From Aquanectria penicillioides (lineage: Eukaryota > Ascomycota > Sordariomycetes > Hypocreales > Nectriaceae): 64,000 bases of DNA. Of the stretch, positions 45,582-58,572 are shown in pieces; the first letter of the stretch is position 1, and each line of letters begins with the position of its first letter. The stretch lies in contig PYIU01000002.1 of NCBI GenBank assembly GCA_003415625.1, forward strand, positions 4,650,001-4,714,000, in the 5' to 3' direction. The position numbers were made by a program, and so were the translations under genes. The notes beneath the pieces were generated by a model. That model made no database searches. It saw only the letters and a program-made list of their open reading frames with translations, and was not told where the DNA came from.

Positions 45582-48500
45582 TCAAGTGATGGTATATCTT
45601 CCGCTCGCAGGGGCGCGGCTGTCTGCGTCCGCTGCCGCGATCGTTCCCTCGCGCAACAACCTCGTGAGTTCGGTGAGGGCCGAACTTACCACAAGCTCGG
45701 TATCGCCCTCGATGAGAATGTAAAGCTTCGGCTCGCCGCCTTGAGGCACTTCCTTGCCCAATGGGTAGAAGTTGCCCTTGGTGGTGATGGATGTACCCGT
45801 TGCTTCCAAGATCTTGGCCACGTTGGTTCGGTTGGTGACAGCCCATCTGGCCTTCTGAGGGAAGTCGTTGATTTCGAGCGTGGCATGGAACGCGCCGGCA
45901 TCCGGGCCCTTGTTGTCGATGGGTTGACCAGCTCGGAGTTGACCAGCCTTGCCCAGGCGGCTGTTGATGGCGCTGACTGCCGAGCTGACCTTGTCCAACG
46001 GGTCCTTGGACTTGTCCTTGGAGACAACAACGGGCCCTTGGCTGGGAGCCTGTCCAGGTTTTGCGTCCGTTTGTTCCGCCTTGGAGTTTTCGCGGGCTTG
46101 TACGCTCGAGGTCGCAGCTTTGATGGCGGTGAGAGCCTTTTCTGCCCTGTCGTCCTCGTCCTTCTTTTCCTCCTTGTCATCTTCCTCTTCGCCCTCTGCC
46201 TTGTGCGTTTTGCGCTCACGGAGGCGAGCTGCTTCTCGCTCCTGATCCAAGCGATCCAGTCCTTTACCACCAAATCCAGAAGTATCCTTGGCCTTTCCTG
46301 ATTTGACCTTTTCACGATGAGCCTTTCTCATTTCATTGAGCCGTTCTGGCACAGGCTGCCCGCTCTGCTCCAACGCTTTGGCGATGCCAGGCGCGCAGTT
46401 TTCTTGCTCTGGTGTCACAAATGTTACCGCCACACCGGTGTTTCCGGCACGCCCAGTACGGCCAGCTCGGTGGACGTAATCCTCCAAGTGGTTCGGCGCG
46501 TCGTAGTTGATGACAAGTTTGAGCTGTTTGACGTCTAGACCTCGAGCCGCCACCGAGGTCGCGATGAGGATCGGGACAATACCTTTCTTGAAATCTGCAA
46601 TTGTTGAGTCTCGATCCACCTGATCCTTGCCTCCATGGATTGACATGCAAGGATATCCTTTGATCATCAGCTCCTTGAGGAGATCGTCGGCCTTCTCCTG
46701 GCGTTCCACGAAGATCAGTGTGCGTGCATCTTCATCCCGATCGTACAAGTCACCGAGAAGCTCCAGAACCCGCAAGAACTTTGAGCTTTCGTCGCGAACT
46801 TCAACAATCTGTTCAATTTCCTTTGCTACCACGCTTCGGCCACCGACCGTAATCTCGATAGGTGATTTGAGGACCTTTTTGGTTAGAGAGTCAATAATTC
46901 GAGGCATAGTGGCCGAAAATAGAATGGTTTGTCTGTCTGGTCGCATGTTGGCAAAGATCTTCATGACTTGTGGCTCAAAGCCCATGTCGAACATTCGGTC
47001 AGCTTCATCAAGGACGACGTAACTGACTCTCCTTAGGTTTGTCACTCGACCTTGGTTTGCGGCCAAGAGATCAATCATTCGCCCAGGGGTGCAGACAACA
47101 ACCTCGGCACCACGCTTTAGCTCTGCAATCTGATCACGGATAGGGGCTCCTCCATATGCACACACCGCGCGGAGACCCATATTCTTAAGGAAAGGTTTAC
47201 AATCACGATGGATCTGCGTGGCCAATTCTCGAGTGGGCGTCATTATCAAACCGATAGGGCCGTCCGTATCCTTTAGAGGAGCCTGATCCTTGATGTGCCG
47301 GAACATGGGAAGCAGGAAGGCAACCGTCTTTCCAGAGCCAGTCTTGGCTACACCAACGACATCGCGTCCAGACATGATTGCCGGAAGTGCTTGCATCTGA
47401 ATCGGGGTAGGTTTCTCGTAACCAAGATTGTCGATAACGTCCAAGGTTTGCCGTGTGAGGCCGCACTGAGCCCACTTCTGCACGGGCTTGGGAACATCCT
47501 TTCCGTTAACTTTAATCCCATCTAACTCCAGCCGCAAATCTGATACCTCAGTCTCAGTGAGTAAACTGAGTTCTGATGGCTCGACCCAGAAGTTCTTTCT
47601 GATAGGCTCAATCTCGATTTTGGTGTAATCGATCGTTGGGATATCCTTCTTCTTTCGCTTATTCGTCATCGCGAGGAGAGCGTTAGGATCACCGCCTTGT
47701 TCGGCCTTGAACGCATAATCGTCATCACTAAAATAGGCCTCGGGCTCTTGAGCCTTCTTTGTGCGTTTCGCTGGCTTCTTGACCTCGGTTTGCTTCAGAT
47801 CAGCCATGAATGCATCCAGTGGATCCACATCGTCATCCTCGTCCACCTCCATTTCTTCAGCAGGGGTAGCATTCTCTGACTCGCCGTTTGCGATGGTTTC
47901 ACCATTGGCTGAGGCCTCTGTTGGCTTTGCGTCCTGCTCACCTTGCTCTGTTTGGTTTTCTGCCTGCAACCGTCTCTCATGGGCTGCACGGGCTGCAGCT
48001 GCAGCCTCCTCCTCTGTTTCAGCGAAGTTGTCGCCATCTGATTCATCATCCTCATCTTGGTCAGCGTAGGGGGTATCATCTGTCTCTATAGGGAGGGCAG
48101 GGAGCTTCGTAAGCTTTCGTTTGATAGTATCTTCTTCATCCAGGTCCAGTTTTCGCTTGGCAGGGAGCTTCTCGGTTTCGGTACTCGATTTGGTAAAGCC
48201 GAAGCCACTGGTTTTCAGTCGATTTGCGGGTAAAGCCGAGGCTGCATGTTCCGTATTAGTGATCTTCGCGCCGTAGAGGCACCGTAATGACATACCGGCA
48301 CTTGCTTGTTTGACAGGAACTGAGAGCTTTTCAGATTGGCTACCCAGGCGCCCTAGAACAGGCTTCCCCGCGTCGTGTGATCGTGACGCCGCAGATTTCT
48401 TTGCGATGGCCTTTGGATCAAATTTGCCAGAGTAAGGTGCGACAGGAGATGCGACGCTTGGCGAGTCCTTGGAAGCAGGTGAACCAACAGCAGAGACAAC

Positions 48501-49331
48501 GGGAGACACAGTTCTGGACGACGCGCCACTCGCCTTCTTGTCCATTTCAGCGAGAAGATTCCTCGTTTGACTCGGGGTGACTTCTTTCTGTTTCTGACTC
48601 TCAATTTCCTTCTTCTTCTTCCAAGCTTCAAGCTTCGCGAGTCGTTCAGCTTTTTTATCGATTTCGGCTTGCGACGCAGTTGGCTTAGGCTTCTGTGACT
48701 GCTCTCTGTCAATGGAAAACGTTCCTCGGCGATGATCGGAGGGACGAACCTCATTATTGGTGGCATTGCCGTTGTCACCTAGAGGAGTCCTCCGATGGTG
48801 GCTGTCATCGCGAGAACTACGCGCATGCGAGTCAGTTGTACCTTCGCCATGGCCACGCGCCCGATCGCGGGAATCGTCTCGCCTTCTGAAGTCCCTGTCG
48901 CTTCCACGGCTGCGATTTCGTCGGCGGTCTGGTGATCGGTTTCTGTCATCGAAGCGGTCTCGCGATCTGCGGCGGTCCCTGTCTCGGTGGTCACGGCGTC
49001 CGCCACGGTAGTATTCATCATCTCGTCTGTCTAGCGAGCGTTCTCTGCGGCGGTAGTAGTCACGGTCTCGTCCGCGATCTCTGTCTCGATCACGGTCGCG
49101 GTCGCGGTCGCGGTATCGGGGCTGTGCATGGATTATTTCGTCAGAATAGAGCCCGCCAGTTTTGCAATGCTGTCTCCTCACATCAGGGCTACGCGACCTT
49201 GAGCGCCGGCGTTGGTCTCTCCCGTCATCTCGACGATCTCTGTCCCGTCGGTCGTCATCTTTGCGGTGACGACGTGAGGTGTTGGGGCTGCCTGCAGGAC
49301 TTGGTGAGCGCGAGTCTCTTGGCCGAGCCAT
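45582..49331 (-). CDS. PRP5: Pre-mRNA-processing DEAD-box RNA helicase Prp5
   Basis: Two exons (49331..48296, 48241..45582) give 1231 aa. It is an ATPase that remodels U2 snRNP and proofreads the branch site before prespliceosome formation. The first 200 residues are RS/RD-rich with an RD repeat encoded by GGTCGC units (about 49088-49112 on the plus strand). Coiled and acidic segments follow, then the helicase core: Q motif, AKTGSGKT (I), PTRELA (Ia), [13 protein letters not shown] (II), SAT (III), [11 protein letters not shown] and [10 protein letters not shown] (VI). The C-terminus has a KH-like part ending ASGRYTIT. The 54-nt intron (GTATGT..GCAG, branch CACTAAT) is stop-free and in phase, so an unspliced frame is also open; removing it gives a smoother sequence. 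It is head-to-head with the HCNGP gene. Confidence 0.93.
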   Translation of the reverse strand: MARPRDSRSPSPAGSPNTSRRHRKDDDRRDRDRRDDGRDQRRRSRSRSPDVRRQHCKTGGLYSDEIIHAQPRYRDRDRDRDRDRDRGRDRDYYRRRERSLDRRDDEYYRGGRRDHRDRDRRRSRDRFDDRNRSPDRRRNRSRGSDRDFRRRDDSRDRARGHGEGTTDSHARSSRDDSHHRRTPLGDNGNATNNEVRPSDHRRGTFSIDREQSQKPKPTASQAEIDKKAERLAKLEAWKKKKEIESQKQKEVTPSQTRNLLAEMDKKASGASSRTVSPVVSAVGSPASKDSPSVASPVAPYSGKFDPKAIAKKSAASRSHDAGKPVLGRLGSQSEKLSVPVKQASAGMSLRCLYGAKITNTEHAASALPANRLKTSGFGFTKSSTETEKLPAKRKLDLDEEDTIKRKLTKLPALPIETDDTPYADQDEDDESDGDNFAETEEEAAAAARAAHERRLQAENQTEQGEQDAKPTEASANGETIANGESENATPAEEMEVDEDDDVDPLDAFMADLKQTEVKKPAKRTKKAQEPEAYFSDDDYAFKAEQGGDPNALLAMTNKRKKKDIPTIDYTKIEIEPIRKNFWVEPSELSLLTETEVSDLRLELDGIKVNGKDVPKPVQKWAQCGLTRQTLDVIDNLGYEKPTPIQMQALPAIMSGRDVVGVAKTGSGKTVAFLLPMFRHIKDQAPLKDTDGPIGLIMTPTRELATQIHRDCKPFLKNMGLRAVCAYGGAPIRDQIAELKRGAEVVVCTPGRMIDLLAANQGRVTNLRRVSYVVLDEADRMFDMGFEPQVMKIFANMRPDRQTILFSATMPRIIDSLTKKVLKSPIEITVGGRSVVAKEIEQIVEVRDESSKFLRVLELLGDLYDRDEDARTLIFVERQEKADDLLKELMIKGYPCMSIHGGKDQVDRDSTIADFKKGIVPILIATSVAARGLDVKQLKLVINYDAPNHLEDYVHRAGRTGRAGNTGVAVTFVTPEQENCAPGIAKALEQSGQPVPERLNEMRKAHREKVKSGKAKDTSGFGGKGLDRLDQEREAARLRERKTHKAEGEEEDDKEEKKDEDDRAEKALTAIKAATSSVQARENSKAEQTDAKPGQAPSQGPVVVSKDKSKDPLDKVSSAVSAINSRLGKAGQLRAGQPIDNKGPDAGAFHATLEINDFPQKARWAVTNRTNVAKILEATGTSITTKGNFYPLGKEVPQGGEPKLYILIEGDTELVVSSALTELTRLLREGTIAAADADSRAPASGRYTIT

Positions 49332-49786
49332 GGTTGTGGTCTCGCAGGCTCAGCAGGACACTACGTTGGTGAGTACTACTTTTTGTCAACGAAGCTGAGG
49401 CGTTGGCGGTGCCAGCGATGGCGCGTAGCCACGTTCGAGCAGCGCAATCAAAACTTGGTTCGGGGGTTCCGAGCCACAAAGGCAACTGGAAAAGAAGCTG
49501 CGAGTAAAACGCTCCAGGCCACGGAGATGGATCGTGATGAGTGAAGAGGATGAGGGGCGGCCAGAGTGCAATGCAGAAATGCGCTTTCATAAGGCGAGCA
49601 CGATGTTGGATGATGATCAAAGTCTGGGGCTGACAGGCCGATGTTTAGCCGTTGGCACGGGCTTTCAACCATGAGCCACGCTAAGCCAAGAATGGTCTCA
49701 CGTTCCTGCCTCGGTATCAAGCCGTCTCATGCTCTTGACCTTGAATACATCCTCCTCCTCCTTTTTCTTCACCGCAACACTTCAAA
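49332..49786. promoter_or_regulatory. Shared divergent promoter of PRP5 and the HCNGP gene
   Basis: 455 bp between start codons; both genes encode splicing-linked nuclear proteins. No defined motif was identified. Confidence 0.4.
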
Positions 49787-50714
49787 ATGGCTGGACTTGT
49801 CGGGTACGCAAGCAGTGATGAAGAGGATGAGATTGAGCAGACTGAGCCTGTGAAGGTATTTATCCGCCGAGCACACCTTGAGAGTGAGCCGCTACTAATC
49901 TTGGTTTTCATTAGGCACCTCCGAAGGCAACCTCATCCACAGCAGCACCTATATCAGCCAAGGCTGAGAGTGAAAACCCGGCCGCTACAGACCAACCAGG
50001 TATTTTTGCATCTTTCCTCTCAGGTCTCGACTCGAACGCAATTAGTCAAGGATACTTACACTCTTAGCCGCCGTAGAAAAAAGTGGTCATGATGCCTCAA
50101 AATTAGCAGTCCCCGAGGACGCTACCGTGGCCATCGGCCCTGTCCAACAGAACGCCGTCCCTCTTGGTCCATCCCTTCCACCCATGGATGAGCCTGTGAT
50201 AGACGAAGAAGATGGCTCGGGTCAAGCCCCATTGTCACCATACTCGGCCAACCGGGCCTTACTACGTGATCTGACACTCCCGTCAGCACCCAATCTAGAC
50301 ATTCCTCCCTCACCCCCTGGGTCACCACCACCAGGAGCCAACAAGAAATTTGAACAATTCTTGGAACTCAAGAAGAAAGGCATCCACTTCAACTCAAAGT
50401 TGGAACAGTCATCTGCCCTCAAAAACCCTAGCTTAATGGATAAGCTCACGAATTTTGTTGAGATTGATGAGAGAAACCAGTATTCGACTACCCTACCGAC
50501 AGATTTGTGGGATCCTAACGGGTTCCCGGAGTGGGCATTTAAGGATAAGCTGCGCAGGAGCCGCGAAAAGTTAGCGAAGGAGAAGGAAACCGAAAAGGCC
50601 AGCGGAGGAAGGACAGCCATTGAGTTCGTCCCATCTACGACAACAACAGGCGGAAGCTTTTCAGGGCCAGGAGGGCTCTCTCGAGGTGAGAAACGCAAGG
50701 GCGGATGGAAATGA
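49787..50714 (+). CDS. HCNGP-like (SAP30BP) nuclear protein
   Basis: Three exons (49787..49855, 49915..49999, 50068..50714) give 266 aa. The acidic start MAGLVGYASSDEEDE and the central HCNGP domain (KFEQFLELKKKGIHFNSKLE, LMDKLTNFVEID, STTLPTDLWDP) are the family signatures; the tail is basic (RGEKRKGGWK). The animal homologue SAP30BP was described as a transcriptional regulator and has more recently been linked to splicing of short introns. Splicing of both introns keeps frame (GTATTT donors, TTAG acceptors). The region between the first acidic block and the domain is low-complexity. Confidence 0.88.
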
Positions 50715-51100
50715 GACGAAGTCAAGTCCCTTACTTGCAATTTAATGGTTTCGAAATGGATATATCGAGGTTCACGGAGACAGAGGGATGAAATGATACC
50801 CAGAAATGAGAGAGAACGCGATTTTCAGCATTGGAATTCGGCAGCCCCTTGGCCGTACGTGATGATTTGCATCAAAAAAGGTATCATAATCAGAATACGC
50901 CCGCCGATTGACCATCACCTGCCCGATATTATCTCCCGACCAAAGCCCTACCGCGGAGGGCGCACTATGATGTACGCAAGCTGAAGCGGAGAAAAAACAA
51001 GTCCTCCCGATGGCTCCTTCTACTTATCCCAAAACCGAAACAACAAGCACAGGAATAATAACAACAGCGATGACGGCAAGGATTAAAATGAACTTCCTAC

Positions 51101-52257
51101 CTAGTCACTCACACACTTGACAGTGGTGTTCAGGTCATTCTTGATAATGGTTCCGATGTCAATCTCAACGGTCTGGTTTGCGCTCGCAAGAGCGGTAGCA
51201 AAGTAGCTGAGATTCTGATTGTTGTTCGTCACGGTATCTCCAAGCAGCTTAAAGGGCACGACACCCGTGTTGCAGTAAGGCTTCTGACGAGCGGCGCTGA
51301 GGATGCTTATTTGGTCCATGACTGCGGTCATCTCGACAACGTTGTTTCCGGGCTTGAGAAGCAAGTTATTGATATATAGGGTGCCGACCTTGTCATCACC
51401 GACGAAATTGGTGAAGCTAACATTGCCCTTGCGATATTGTGAGCATCAATTTTGAAGGACTGATTAAAGGAGAAACAAGAGCTTACAATATCCAGGGTGA
51501 AGACGGAGGCATTGGGGATGACGGCTGTGCCGTTGAAGTTGCGGCCGTTGCTGTCGTTCGTGAGCGAGATATGGCCCTCAGTGACCTTTGTACCATTGAA
51601 ATGATCTAGGCCATTGATTGTCACTGTCTTCTTGAAAGTGACGTCGTACTTCTTAGTCAGACCATGGGGCTTGACCTTTGTCTTGCCGTTGACGGTGACT
51701 CGCAGGGTCTTGTTGTTGTGGAACCAGACGTTGAACTGGGTGAAAGCAGCCATGTCGGCAATCTTGAGGTCTTGGCTAACATTGACGGTTTGGTGCTTGT
51801 TGGCATTTGTCTCTGGAAACTGGACAGTGGAGAAGGCGGTGTGCGGCTCAACATCTTCGAGGTACATATCGCCCTCGAAGGGATCGATATCGGCTTTGAT
51901 GCTGCCGTCAGTCTCGATGGTGGAGTTGATCTCCATGTGATAAGTGGTGCTGGTGGTCTGGAGGATGTTGACGCCCTGGATTTCGAGCTTGGCCTCATCC
52001 ATCTTCTTCTGAGCGATCTTGGGGACAGCGACAAGGAGACTATGAGAGAGCCACGGGTGTCAGAGCGGCCCTGAAATGTCGACCTATCTTGACTGAGAAT
52101 GGTTGTTGACTTACATTACGGGAACCGCGACGGCGACGATGATGACGAGAACTATGAGATAGATCCACCAAAAGCGCTTGCAATGTCGTGCACATGTCCG
52201 CTTCTTGCCGCCACCGACGACATTCTCCGTCTGGGTATACTCCTGCTTGTCCGACAT
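51101..52257 (-). CDS. DUF3712 single-pass membrane protein
   Basis: Three exons (52257..52115, 52039..51487, 51427..51101) give 340 aa. A basic cytoplasmic N-terminus (GGGKKRTCARHCKRFWW) is followed by one TM (about 32-54, spanning the first splice site), then a beta-rich extracytoplasmic part with several Asn sequons and a C-terminal Cys pair. Repeated LEA-14-like strands (KLEIQGVNI, FTLDIGNVSF, LLLKPGNNVVEM) match DUF3712, a fungal family of unknown function that may be related to LEA2/WHy folds. A topology with the C-terminus in the lumen, vacuole or cell wall side is inferred. It is convergent with the HCNGP gene. Confidence 0.82.
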
Positions 52258-55128
52258 GACGTTGATTTGGGGGTGTCCCAGCTGCGTTATGGCAGGGCTG
52301 TTGTTGGCAAGCAATGGAAAGTGGTCAAGTGACAGATATTATTGAGGAATTTGGGCAAAAAGGCCACGGCAGAGAGAGACTCAAAGACGGGCTATGTCGT
52401 GGAGTCGAGGAGAGCAACGCCAATCGATCGAGACACAATTGTGAAATGCGAGGGAACAGTGCCAGAGTTTAAGTAGCAGAACGCTGGCGTCGCATCGCAC
52501 GGTATGGGAGCGAAACCAACTACAACAACAACAGCAGCGGAAGCCAGCGCACGGCGCAGTGCCCTCCAGAGCGAGACTAGATCGCTATGATCTTCTCGCC
52601 CATGTTCCTTTGCATCTCTCCTCGGGCATCGCCTGCCCAAAGCGGCAATTGGCCGACGACACCAGACGGCGCTATTCCCCAGGTTTGCCCCGCGTGGAGC
52701 CCATCTGGCGCCCATCGGCAGCCCATCGTGCTTCTGGGGAAGAGGGTACGAGCGTCTCCGGCCCCCCCGGTCCAAGCCACAGCCCTGGTCGCTGTCGTCC
52801 CCCTCTCTGGCTTCCCCCCCTTCTGGCAAAACCTGTTCAGGTCCCTCGGCATCTTGTGATGGACGCCCACATGAAGAAAAAAAGAAAAAAAACCAACAGT
52901 GTGGCCCCATCCTTCATTTCGCGACCGCAGGCGTTGGCCGGTGAGACCACACCCCCCTGCGAGGGCCTGGCCGCTGTGGCGGCGGGAGAAGAGCCGAGCT
53001 AGGAAAGGCTTTTTGAATGACACTCACTGGCTTGCTTGGCTTGGCCATTCCCCCTCCTATTCTCTTTGAACCCCCAGCTGCCTATCTCCGGCACACTGGG
53101 AGGAAGGGAACGTTTATTGAACCGATTCTTACTAGCACGGTAGCACCCAGGCAGCGCATTGGGAAGTGTTCAATTAATTATAGCATCTTAGATGCAACCC
53201 TTCGCTGCTTTAAGCGAAATCGTAGGTTAAAGCGCAGGGTGGCAACCATCGATTTCGTCACGAGATGCAAAACCAGTTCGCTATTTTTCAGCAACAGGTT
53301 GCTCGCCTTCTTGGCTTCGAGGAAAAGCCCCAATGAGCCAATTCGACGCCGACGAGGCGTTTCGAGGGTTAGGGTAATGCTGCCGGGTCACCGCAACATA
53401 GAGGATGCGCATCCAGGAGGGTGTTCCAGGTCTGGCCACATGGACCGTCACATGTCAGGCACCAGAAGCTCTTGCTTACGGTGATCTGATACCACGGTTG
53501 CACGCCCTGACAGAGATCCGCATTCCGGCTCTTCCCAACCTCATGAATGGTCGAGGTGTCAGAGACCAAGTGGCAACCCGCCATGGCCGCCAATACGGCG
53601 GGAGGCGGCGTGGTTGATGGGATGGGGAGGCAAGAAACGGCGGCGCATGCGACGAACCAAACGCGGACGCGACATGATGAATAAAGAAGCCAAGCCAATA
53701 ATTGGGAAAGTCGTCCTCTCGGTTGGTCTTCTCCTCACACGACATTTGACCCCTCATCTCCCCAGCGGCAAGGGAGCTAAACCTCATCAGTCGAATCAGA
53801 AGATGGAACGGACGGGTTACCACCTCTTTCCATGGTTGCCAGTCATCTCTCCCTGCACAGATTGCATCCCAGACTGCCACCTAATCACAATCTGCTTGCT
53901 CTCCCCTGCGTATTTTTAAAGTTGAGTTGTGGCTACGTACTCGGCAAACCCCAATCGATTCCAAGAACCCAAGATGCTGCGAGACGCCACAACAACATGG
54001 ATGTATCGGGTCTGAGAGGCTGGTTTCAAGGCGCGACGTTCTCTCGCGAATCGCAGCGCGAAACTGCACCGAAGGGAATTTAGCTTCATCGCCTACCATA
54101 ATTGGCCACCGCGCTTCTATGTGCTTTCAGCTACTGTCGCGTCCCGCGGCTGGTTTTCAGCTCTGGCGATGGAGGCGAATTCTGCCCGGTCCAGGTCACT
54201 CACCACCTCCACCACCACCACCAACACAGCACAGCGCGCAGCTCGGGAACGATAAGGAGTCCGGCATGGAAGGAGAGCCTGCAGTGGTGGGATGCTCTCT
54301 CTTCCCAGAAAGCATGTGGTCTCATTCGACTCCCTTGTCCCTGCTGAGAGGGAGGGGGGAGGGGGCCATACATCCAGTGCCTTGTGCATGTCGCCTTGCC
54401 TATGTACGTGACGATCAGTGATCCTCCACCTACAATGGGACGTCACCGACGAGGGTGATTTCCTAGTGGCCAATCGTATTCGCGATGATGAAGTTCAAGC
54501 TCGTGATCTCGTCCCTCATCACCAAAATGCTGGACGGGTTCGGGAGTTGGAGGAGTGGTGCGTTCCGATACGGCACTGTGCCACACACGAGCCCAATAAG
54601 CTATTCTAGCGAATCGAAAGATCTTTCTATCATGTTTATGTTTGATTCTCGTACCAGTACAATACAACGGAAACAAGATTGGCCGCAAAACTTCCTCGTC
54701 ATGACGGCCTTGACGAAACCTTGAACCAGCAACCGCCCATCTTGTTATCTCATTGCGATCCACACCCCCTCGCTCTTGGGCTTTCAACCCTCCTACGCCT
54801 CACAAATCGGCCGTTGACCTTTCGCACACGGGCGTCTCTGTCTGAACTTTTCTTCCCGGCGTCTGCATCAAGCCCCAAACCTCAGCCCTCGGTGCAGCGG
54901 GCCCGGGCTTGCAGGACGCCCGCTTAGACGCCATGTCCGGAACCTTCCCGTCCAGCGCCGTCTCCGCCGGCCGTCGAGCAGGGGTGGGGCTCCTTCAGCC
55001 GCGAACCGAGGCTCCGTTTGACATCTGAAATTGATATCCCTTCCGTTACAGCTTGGATCTCGTCCACAGGCCTCTCCGCTCCAACCCCGCATCGCCATCG
55101 AAGATATCTCGCTCCACACTGCGAGTGT
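52258..55128. other. Gene-free region upstream of the DUF3712 gene
   Basis: 2.9 kb with many overlapping short frames in both directions and no recognisable domain. It holds the leader and promoter of the DUF3712 gene and the 3' region of the cytochrome b2-like gene, with a CCA/CAC-rich tract near 54200-54235. No supported gene. Confidence 0.5.
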
Positions 55129-56744
55129 TTATCTGCCGACCAAAGTTAGTTGAGATCGCCAAGAAGGCGGAGTCCGGGGGAGGGTCCGTACGAATCTGGG
55201 GCTCAACTCCGAGATGCTCTTGGCTCCGAGAAGTCTCATGCAAGTGGCGGTTTCCGCTTCCAGGACTGCGAGGGTTTGAATTAGTAAAGAGGTTTCCGTG
55301 AGAGTTGAACGTCCTGGCTCAGACTTACTTTCTAATACACGTTCAACACCGGTCTGACCACCAGCACCGAGGCCATACAGTGCCCCTCGTCCGATGCCCA
55401 CACCACGGGCTCCGAGGCACAAAGCCTTGACGACATCTGTTCCTCGTTTGATGCCACCATCGACGAAAATCTCGATTCTGCTGAGGACCTCAGGACAATA
55501 CTTGCGGACCTCAAGCAGCGTGTGAATGGCGGGCGGCGCCGTGTCAGCAGCACGACCACCGTGGTTGGAGAGAATGACGGCCTTGACCTGGGGGGCATAC
55601 TTGGCGGCCAAGAAAACATCCTCGTGAGTCTGAAGACCCTTCAATACGATGGGTAGGTCGGTGTGTTTTGCCAGCCAAGCCAATGTCGTCTTCCATGTCA
55701 AATCAGCAGCAGTGCCGAAGAAAAGTTGCTGTCCTACACCGCCCTTGGGGGGCGTGGCATCACCACTGGCCGGACTCGGCTCCGAAAAGTCAAAGTTGGA
55801 CTTTTCATCGAGCTCACGCTTTCCGGGAACAGGAGCATCCAAAGTCAAGGTGACGAACTTATAGTGGTCACGCATGGCGTTGATGCGCTTGAGCATGGCC
55901 TCGCTCTTTCCCCGCTGGTTCTGGACATATAGTTGCCAGCCAAAGACCTGACCGGGCTTGGCACCTTCGATGATTTGCTCCGGGGTCATGGAAGCGTTGT
56001 TGGAGACGACCTGCATAGCATCAAAGCGGGCACAGGCCTTCGCAATTCCTTGCTCGCCATCGGGATGGGCAAGACGAGCCATGGCAGCTGGGGCAACGAA
56101 TATGGGGATACCGACTTTGTTACCAAGGAAAGTCGTGGACAGATCGCAAGCGGTGCAGTCCACGAACACTCTGGGACGAAGGAGGATCTGTTGATAGACG
56201 AGGTTGTTGAACGACTTTGACCGCAAGTCATCACTGGCAGAGAAGTAATAGGCCCATGCTTTCTTGGAGATGCGCTTAGTGGCCTCCTCCTCGATCTCGT
56301 CGAGATTCATTAGTGAGCCCAGTGGCGGTGGCTTCTCAGAGTCTTTGCTGGTCTCTTCAGCAGAGGCCTCAGACTTGGGAAGAGAATCCGGGTTGATGGT
56401 TCCAAGGCAGTCCTCGGGCCGGAGGTTCTCTTCTAGGATTCCAGGAGGATGTACGGGATCGTACTCCTTGGTGGCATCCTTACCGGCCAGCTTGAGAATG
56501 ATCTTCTTGCCACCGGGGTGTTCAGGCAAGAAGTTGGTGACATCGTAGACTTTGCCGTAGAGAACGACCCAGCAGCTGTCCTTTGTGTTGTGCTTGGCCA
56601 CTACGATGGCGGATGAGGTCAGTTATTGGATATGGTGCACGTTGTGATTGGGTTTCAAAAAAGAATGGCAGATGAAGCATGTTTTGGGGAATGGAAGTGA
56701 GGTTGAGTGGGCGTACCTTCGGCGGCATCAAAGACTTGGGCCAT
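55129..56744 (-). CDS. Flavocytochrome b2-like L-2-hydroxyacid dehydrogenase
   Basis: Three exons (56744..56717, 56600..55329, 55265..55129) give 478 aa. An N-terminal cytochrome b5 domain (about 5-80; heme ligand His37 in EHPGG, second His in DPVHPPGI) is fused to an FMN-dependent alpha-hydroxyacid dehydrogenase domain. That domain has [40 protein letters not shown], the active-site SNHGGR and [15 protein letters not shown]. The likely reaction is L-lactate to pyruvate with electrons passed to cytochrome c. No mitochondrial presequence is seen on MAQVFDAAE, so location is uncertain, and relatives acting on other hydroxyacids have the same layout. Intron 2 (63 nt) is stop-free and in phase. 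Confidence 0.9.
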
Positions 56745-57783
56745 ATTATCGGAATTAGTGGGTTGGGGGGATTGGGATGTAGCAGGCCTAGATTGAGGAG
56801 CTGGGAGCTGCTGGGAGACTGGAGACGGAGCGGAAGAGAGAGCAGGGGCAGGAAGAGAGGAAGTCAACCCGTTGTGCTTTGGATCTGGAGGTTGTCGTTG
56901 TGTTGCTGAGGAAGAATTAGACGAAATGGTTGAGCCGCAGAGACTCGGGTACCATTCACCCGTTGCATTTGGGGGAAACGGGAGGCTGCTTTAGGGACTT
57001 TGGGGGCGGGATGGATTTACGTCGGAGGAACGAGCTGGGGGACTAGTGAGAGATAGTGCGAGACGGCAGAGAGGGAAGAGAGGAAAAGGAGGGAAAAGAG
57101 GTAGGCAAAGTGGCAGAGGGAGAAGGAGGAGGATGAGAAGAGATGGTAAAGAGAGCAGGGCTGTTGTCTTTAGGTCTTTGCGGTGTTTGGACTGGGGTTC
57201 TCCGAACGGAATGGCAATCCCGGGATCGGATAAGAATGGGTACAGTAGCAGCAGAGGCAGGAAAAGGGGAGGCGGAGAGAAGGAAGAGTGGCGCCAAAGA
57301 GGAATTGGAAATGGGAGAGGACGGTTTGCTGTGTGCTATAGGCGTCGTCCCATGGTCCCCTGCACGTAGCTCTGGGAAGAAACAACAACAGGCACGGACG
57401 AAGGACTGAGAGGGAGACAAAGAGGTGGTGTAAATTGCCTTGTTGGCGAGTCGAGCGATAGCTGATTGACGGTGACCATTCCAGCTTGTCGATTTGGGCC
57501 GACGGCCATTGGTCGCCATTGGCCATTACCCCAATTTCGAATCGGACTGGACACCGACGACGACGGGTGCCGCCGACCTCGTCCGACCAGTCAGTGGCCG
57601 CTCTTCAGTGGCTTCTGCCCGCTGGAGCACACTGACCAGAACCTGAACTGGGGCCCGCTGTGACCTCTGCTTGCGGGCTATTGGTGGCAGAAGCGGTCAA
57701 CCCCGGATTTTATTTCCTTTTCTTTGCAGATAGGCGGATAGGCCAAACACAATTGCATGTACATAATTGCATATTGTACTGTG

Positions 57784-57845
<62 letters not shown>

Positions 57846-58572
57846 GACGAGAGGCAAGACAGTGCGTCATCGTTTTTGCCTTTCTTACTTGCTTCCCCAT
57901 TATTCGGCTGGCTACCGAAAGGAAGCAAGCTCCACCCACATTCATTGCTCATGGCCACTATCTGCACCGTAGTTAGACTACCTCCCACCATATCGCATCT
58001 ACATGTACATGCACTGTGTGTTGCCGCCCCCACCTTCCTTGCTTCTTCAACTTTCTTCCCTCTCTCTTTCTTGCCTCGCTCCCATCTGCTTGCCCCCGTT
58101 CCCCCCACTGTCTGTCTCGGGCCGGCAAATTTTCCCATTGTCCGGCGCCGGCGGATTTTTGCCATTTTCGCCTCCTTCAACGTCAACACGGAGCATTGTG
58201 AGTGGGAGCAGCGAGCAGCGAGCAGCAAGGCAAGCAAACCGCAGAGAGCACCGGCCAATTCGACATTTTTCCTGGATTCCCCTGCGTTTGCGCCACACCC
58301 GCCCCTGCTGCCACACTCGTGCGCGCACACTCACCAGCCTCACACGTCAATCAATCTTATTGCACCAGTGTCTGGTGCTCCTACCAAAAAAAAAAAAGCC
58401 GATGTGTGCGGCATCTCTCGGCCTTTTTGGTGACGGACTCGTGTGCTACTTTTCATGCGCCGCTGTTCTTGCTCTTCTTTCCCTCATCCTCTTGCCTCTT
58501 CCCGCGTCGTCGCCCCCCTGAAGTAGCTTCATCATTTCCTAGCCCAGGGTTTTACCGACCCGAGCCATAATC
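56745..58572. other. Divergent upstream region of the b2-like gene and JAC1
   Basis: 1.8 kb with GA-rich leader sequence at 57040-57330 and a long GA microsatellite. No recognisable gene; open frames are low-complexity Arg/Gly or Ser/Pro. Confidence 0.5.
57789..57842. repeat. GA dinucleotide microsatellite, 27 units
   Basis: An uninterrupted (GA)27 tract about 730 bp before the JAC1 ATG. On the minus strand it reads as a Ser/Leu run in spurious frames. Confidence 0.97.

Noticed and set aside
45432..46301. 289-codon plus-strand frame overlapping the 3' end of PRP5
   Set aside because: It is antisense to the conserved C-terminus of Prp5, starts in an AT repeat and encodes no recognisable domain.
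57710..58330. 206-codon minus-strand frame through the GA microsatellite
   Set aside because: The run of Ser-Leu repeats comes from (GA)27; no start context or domain.
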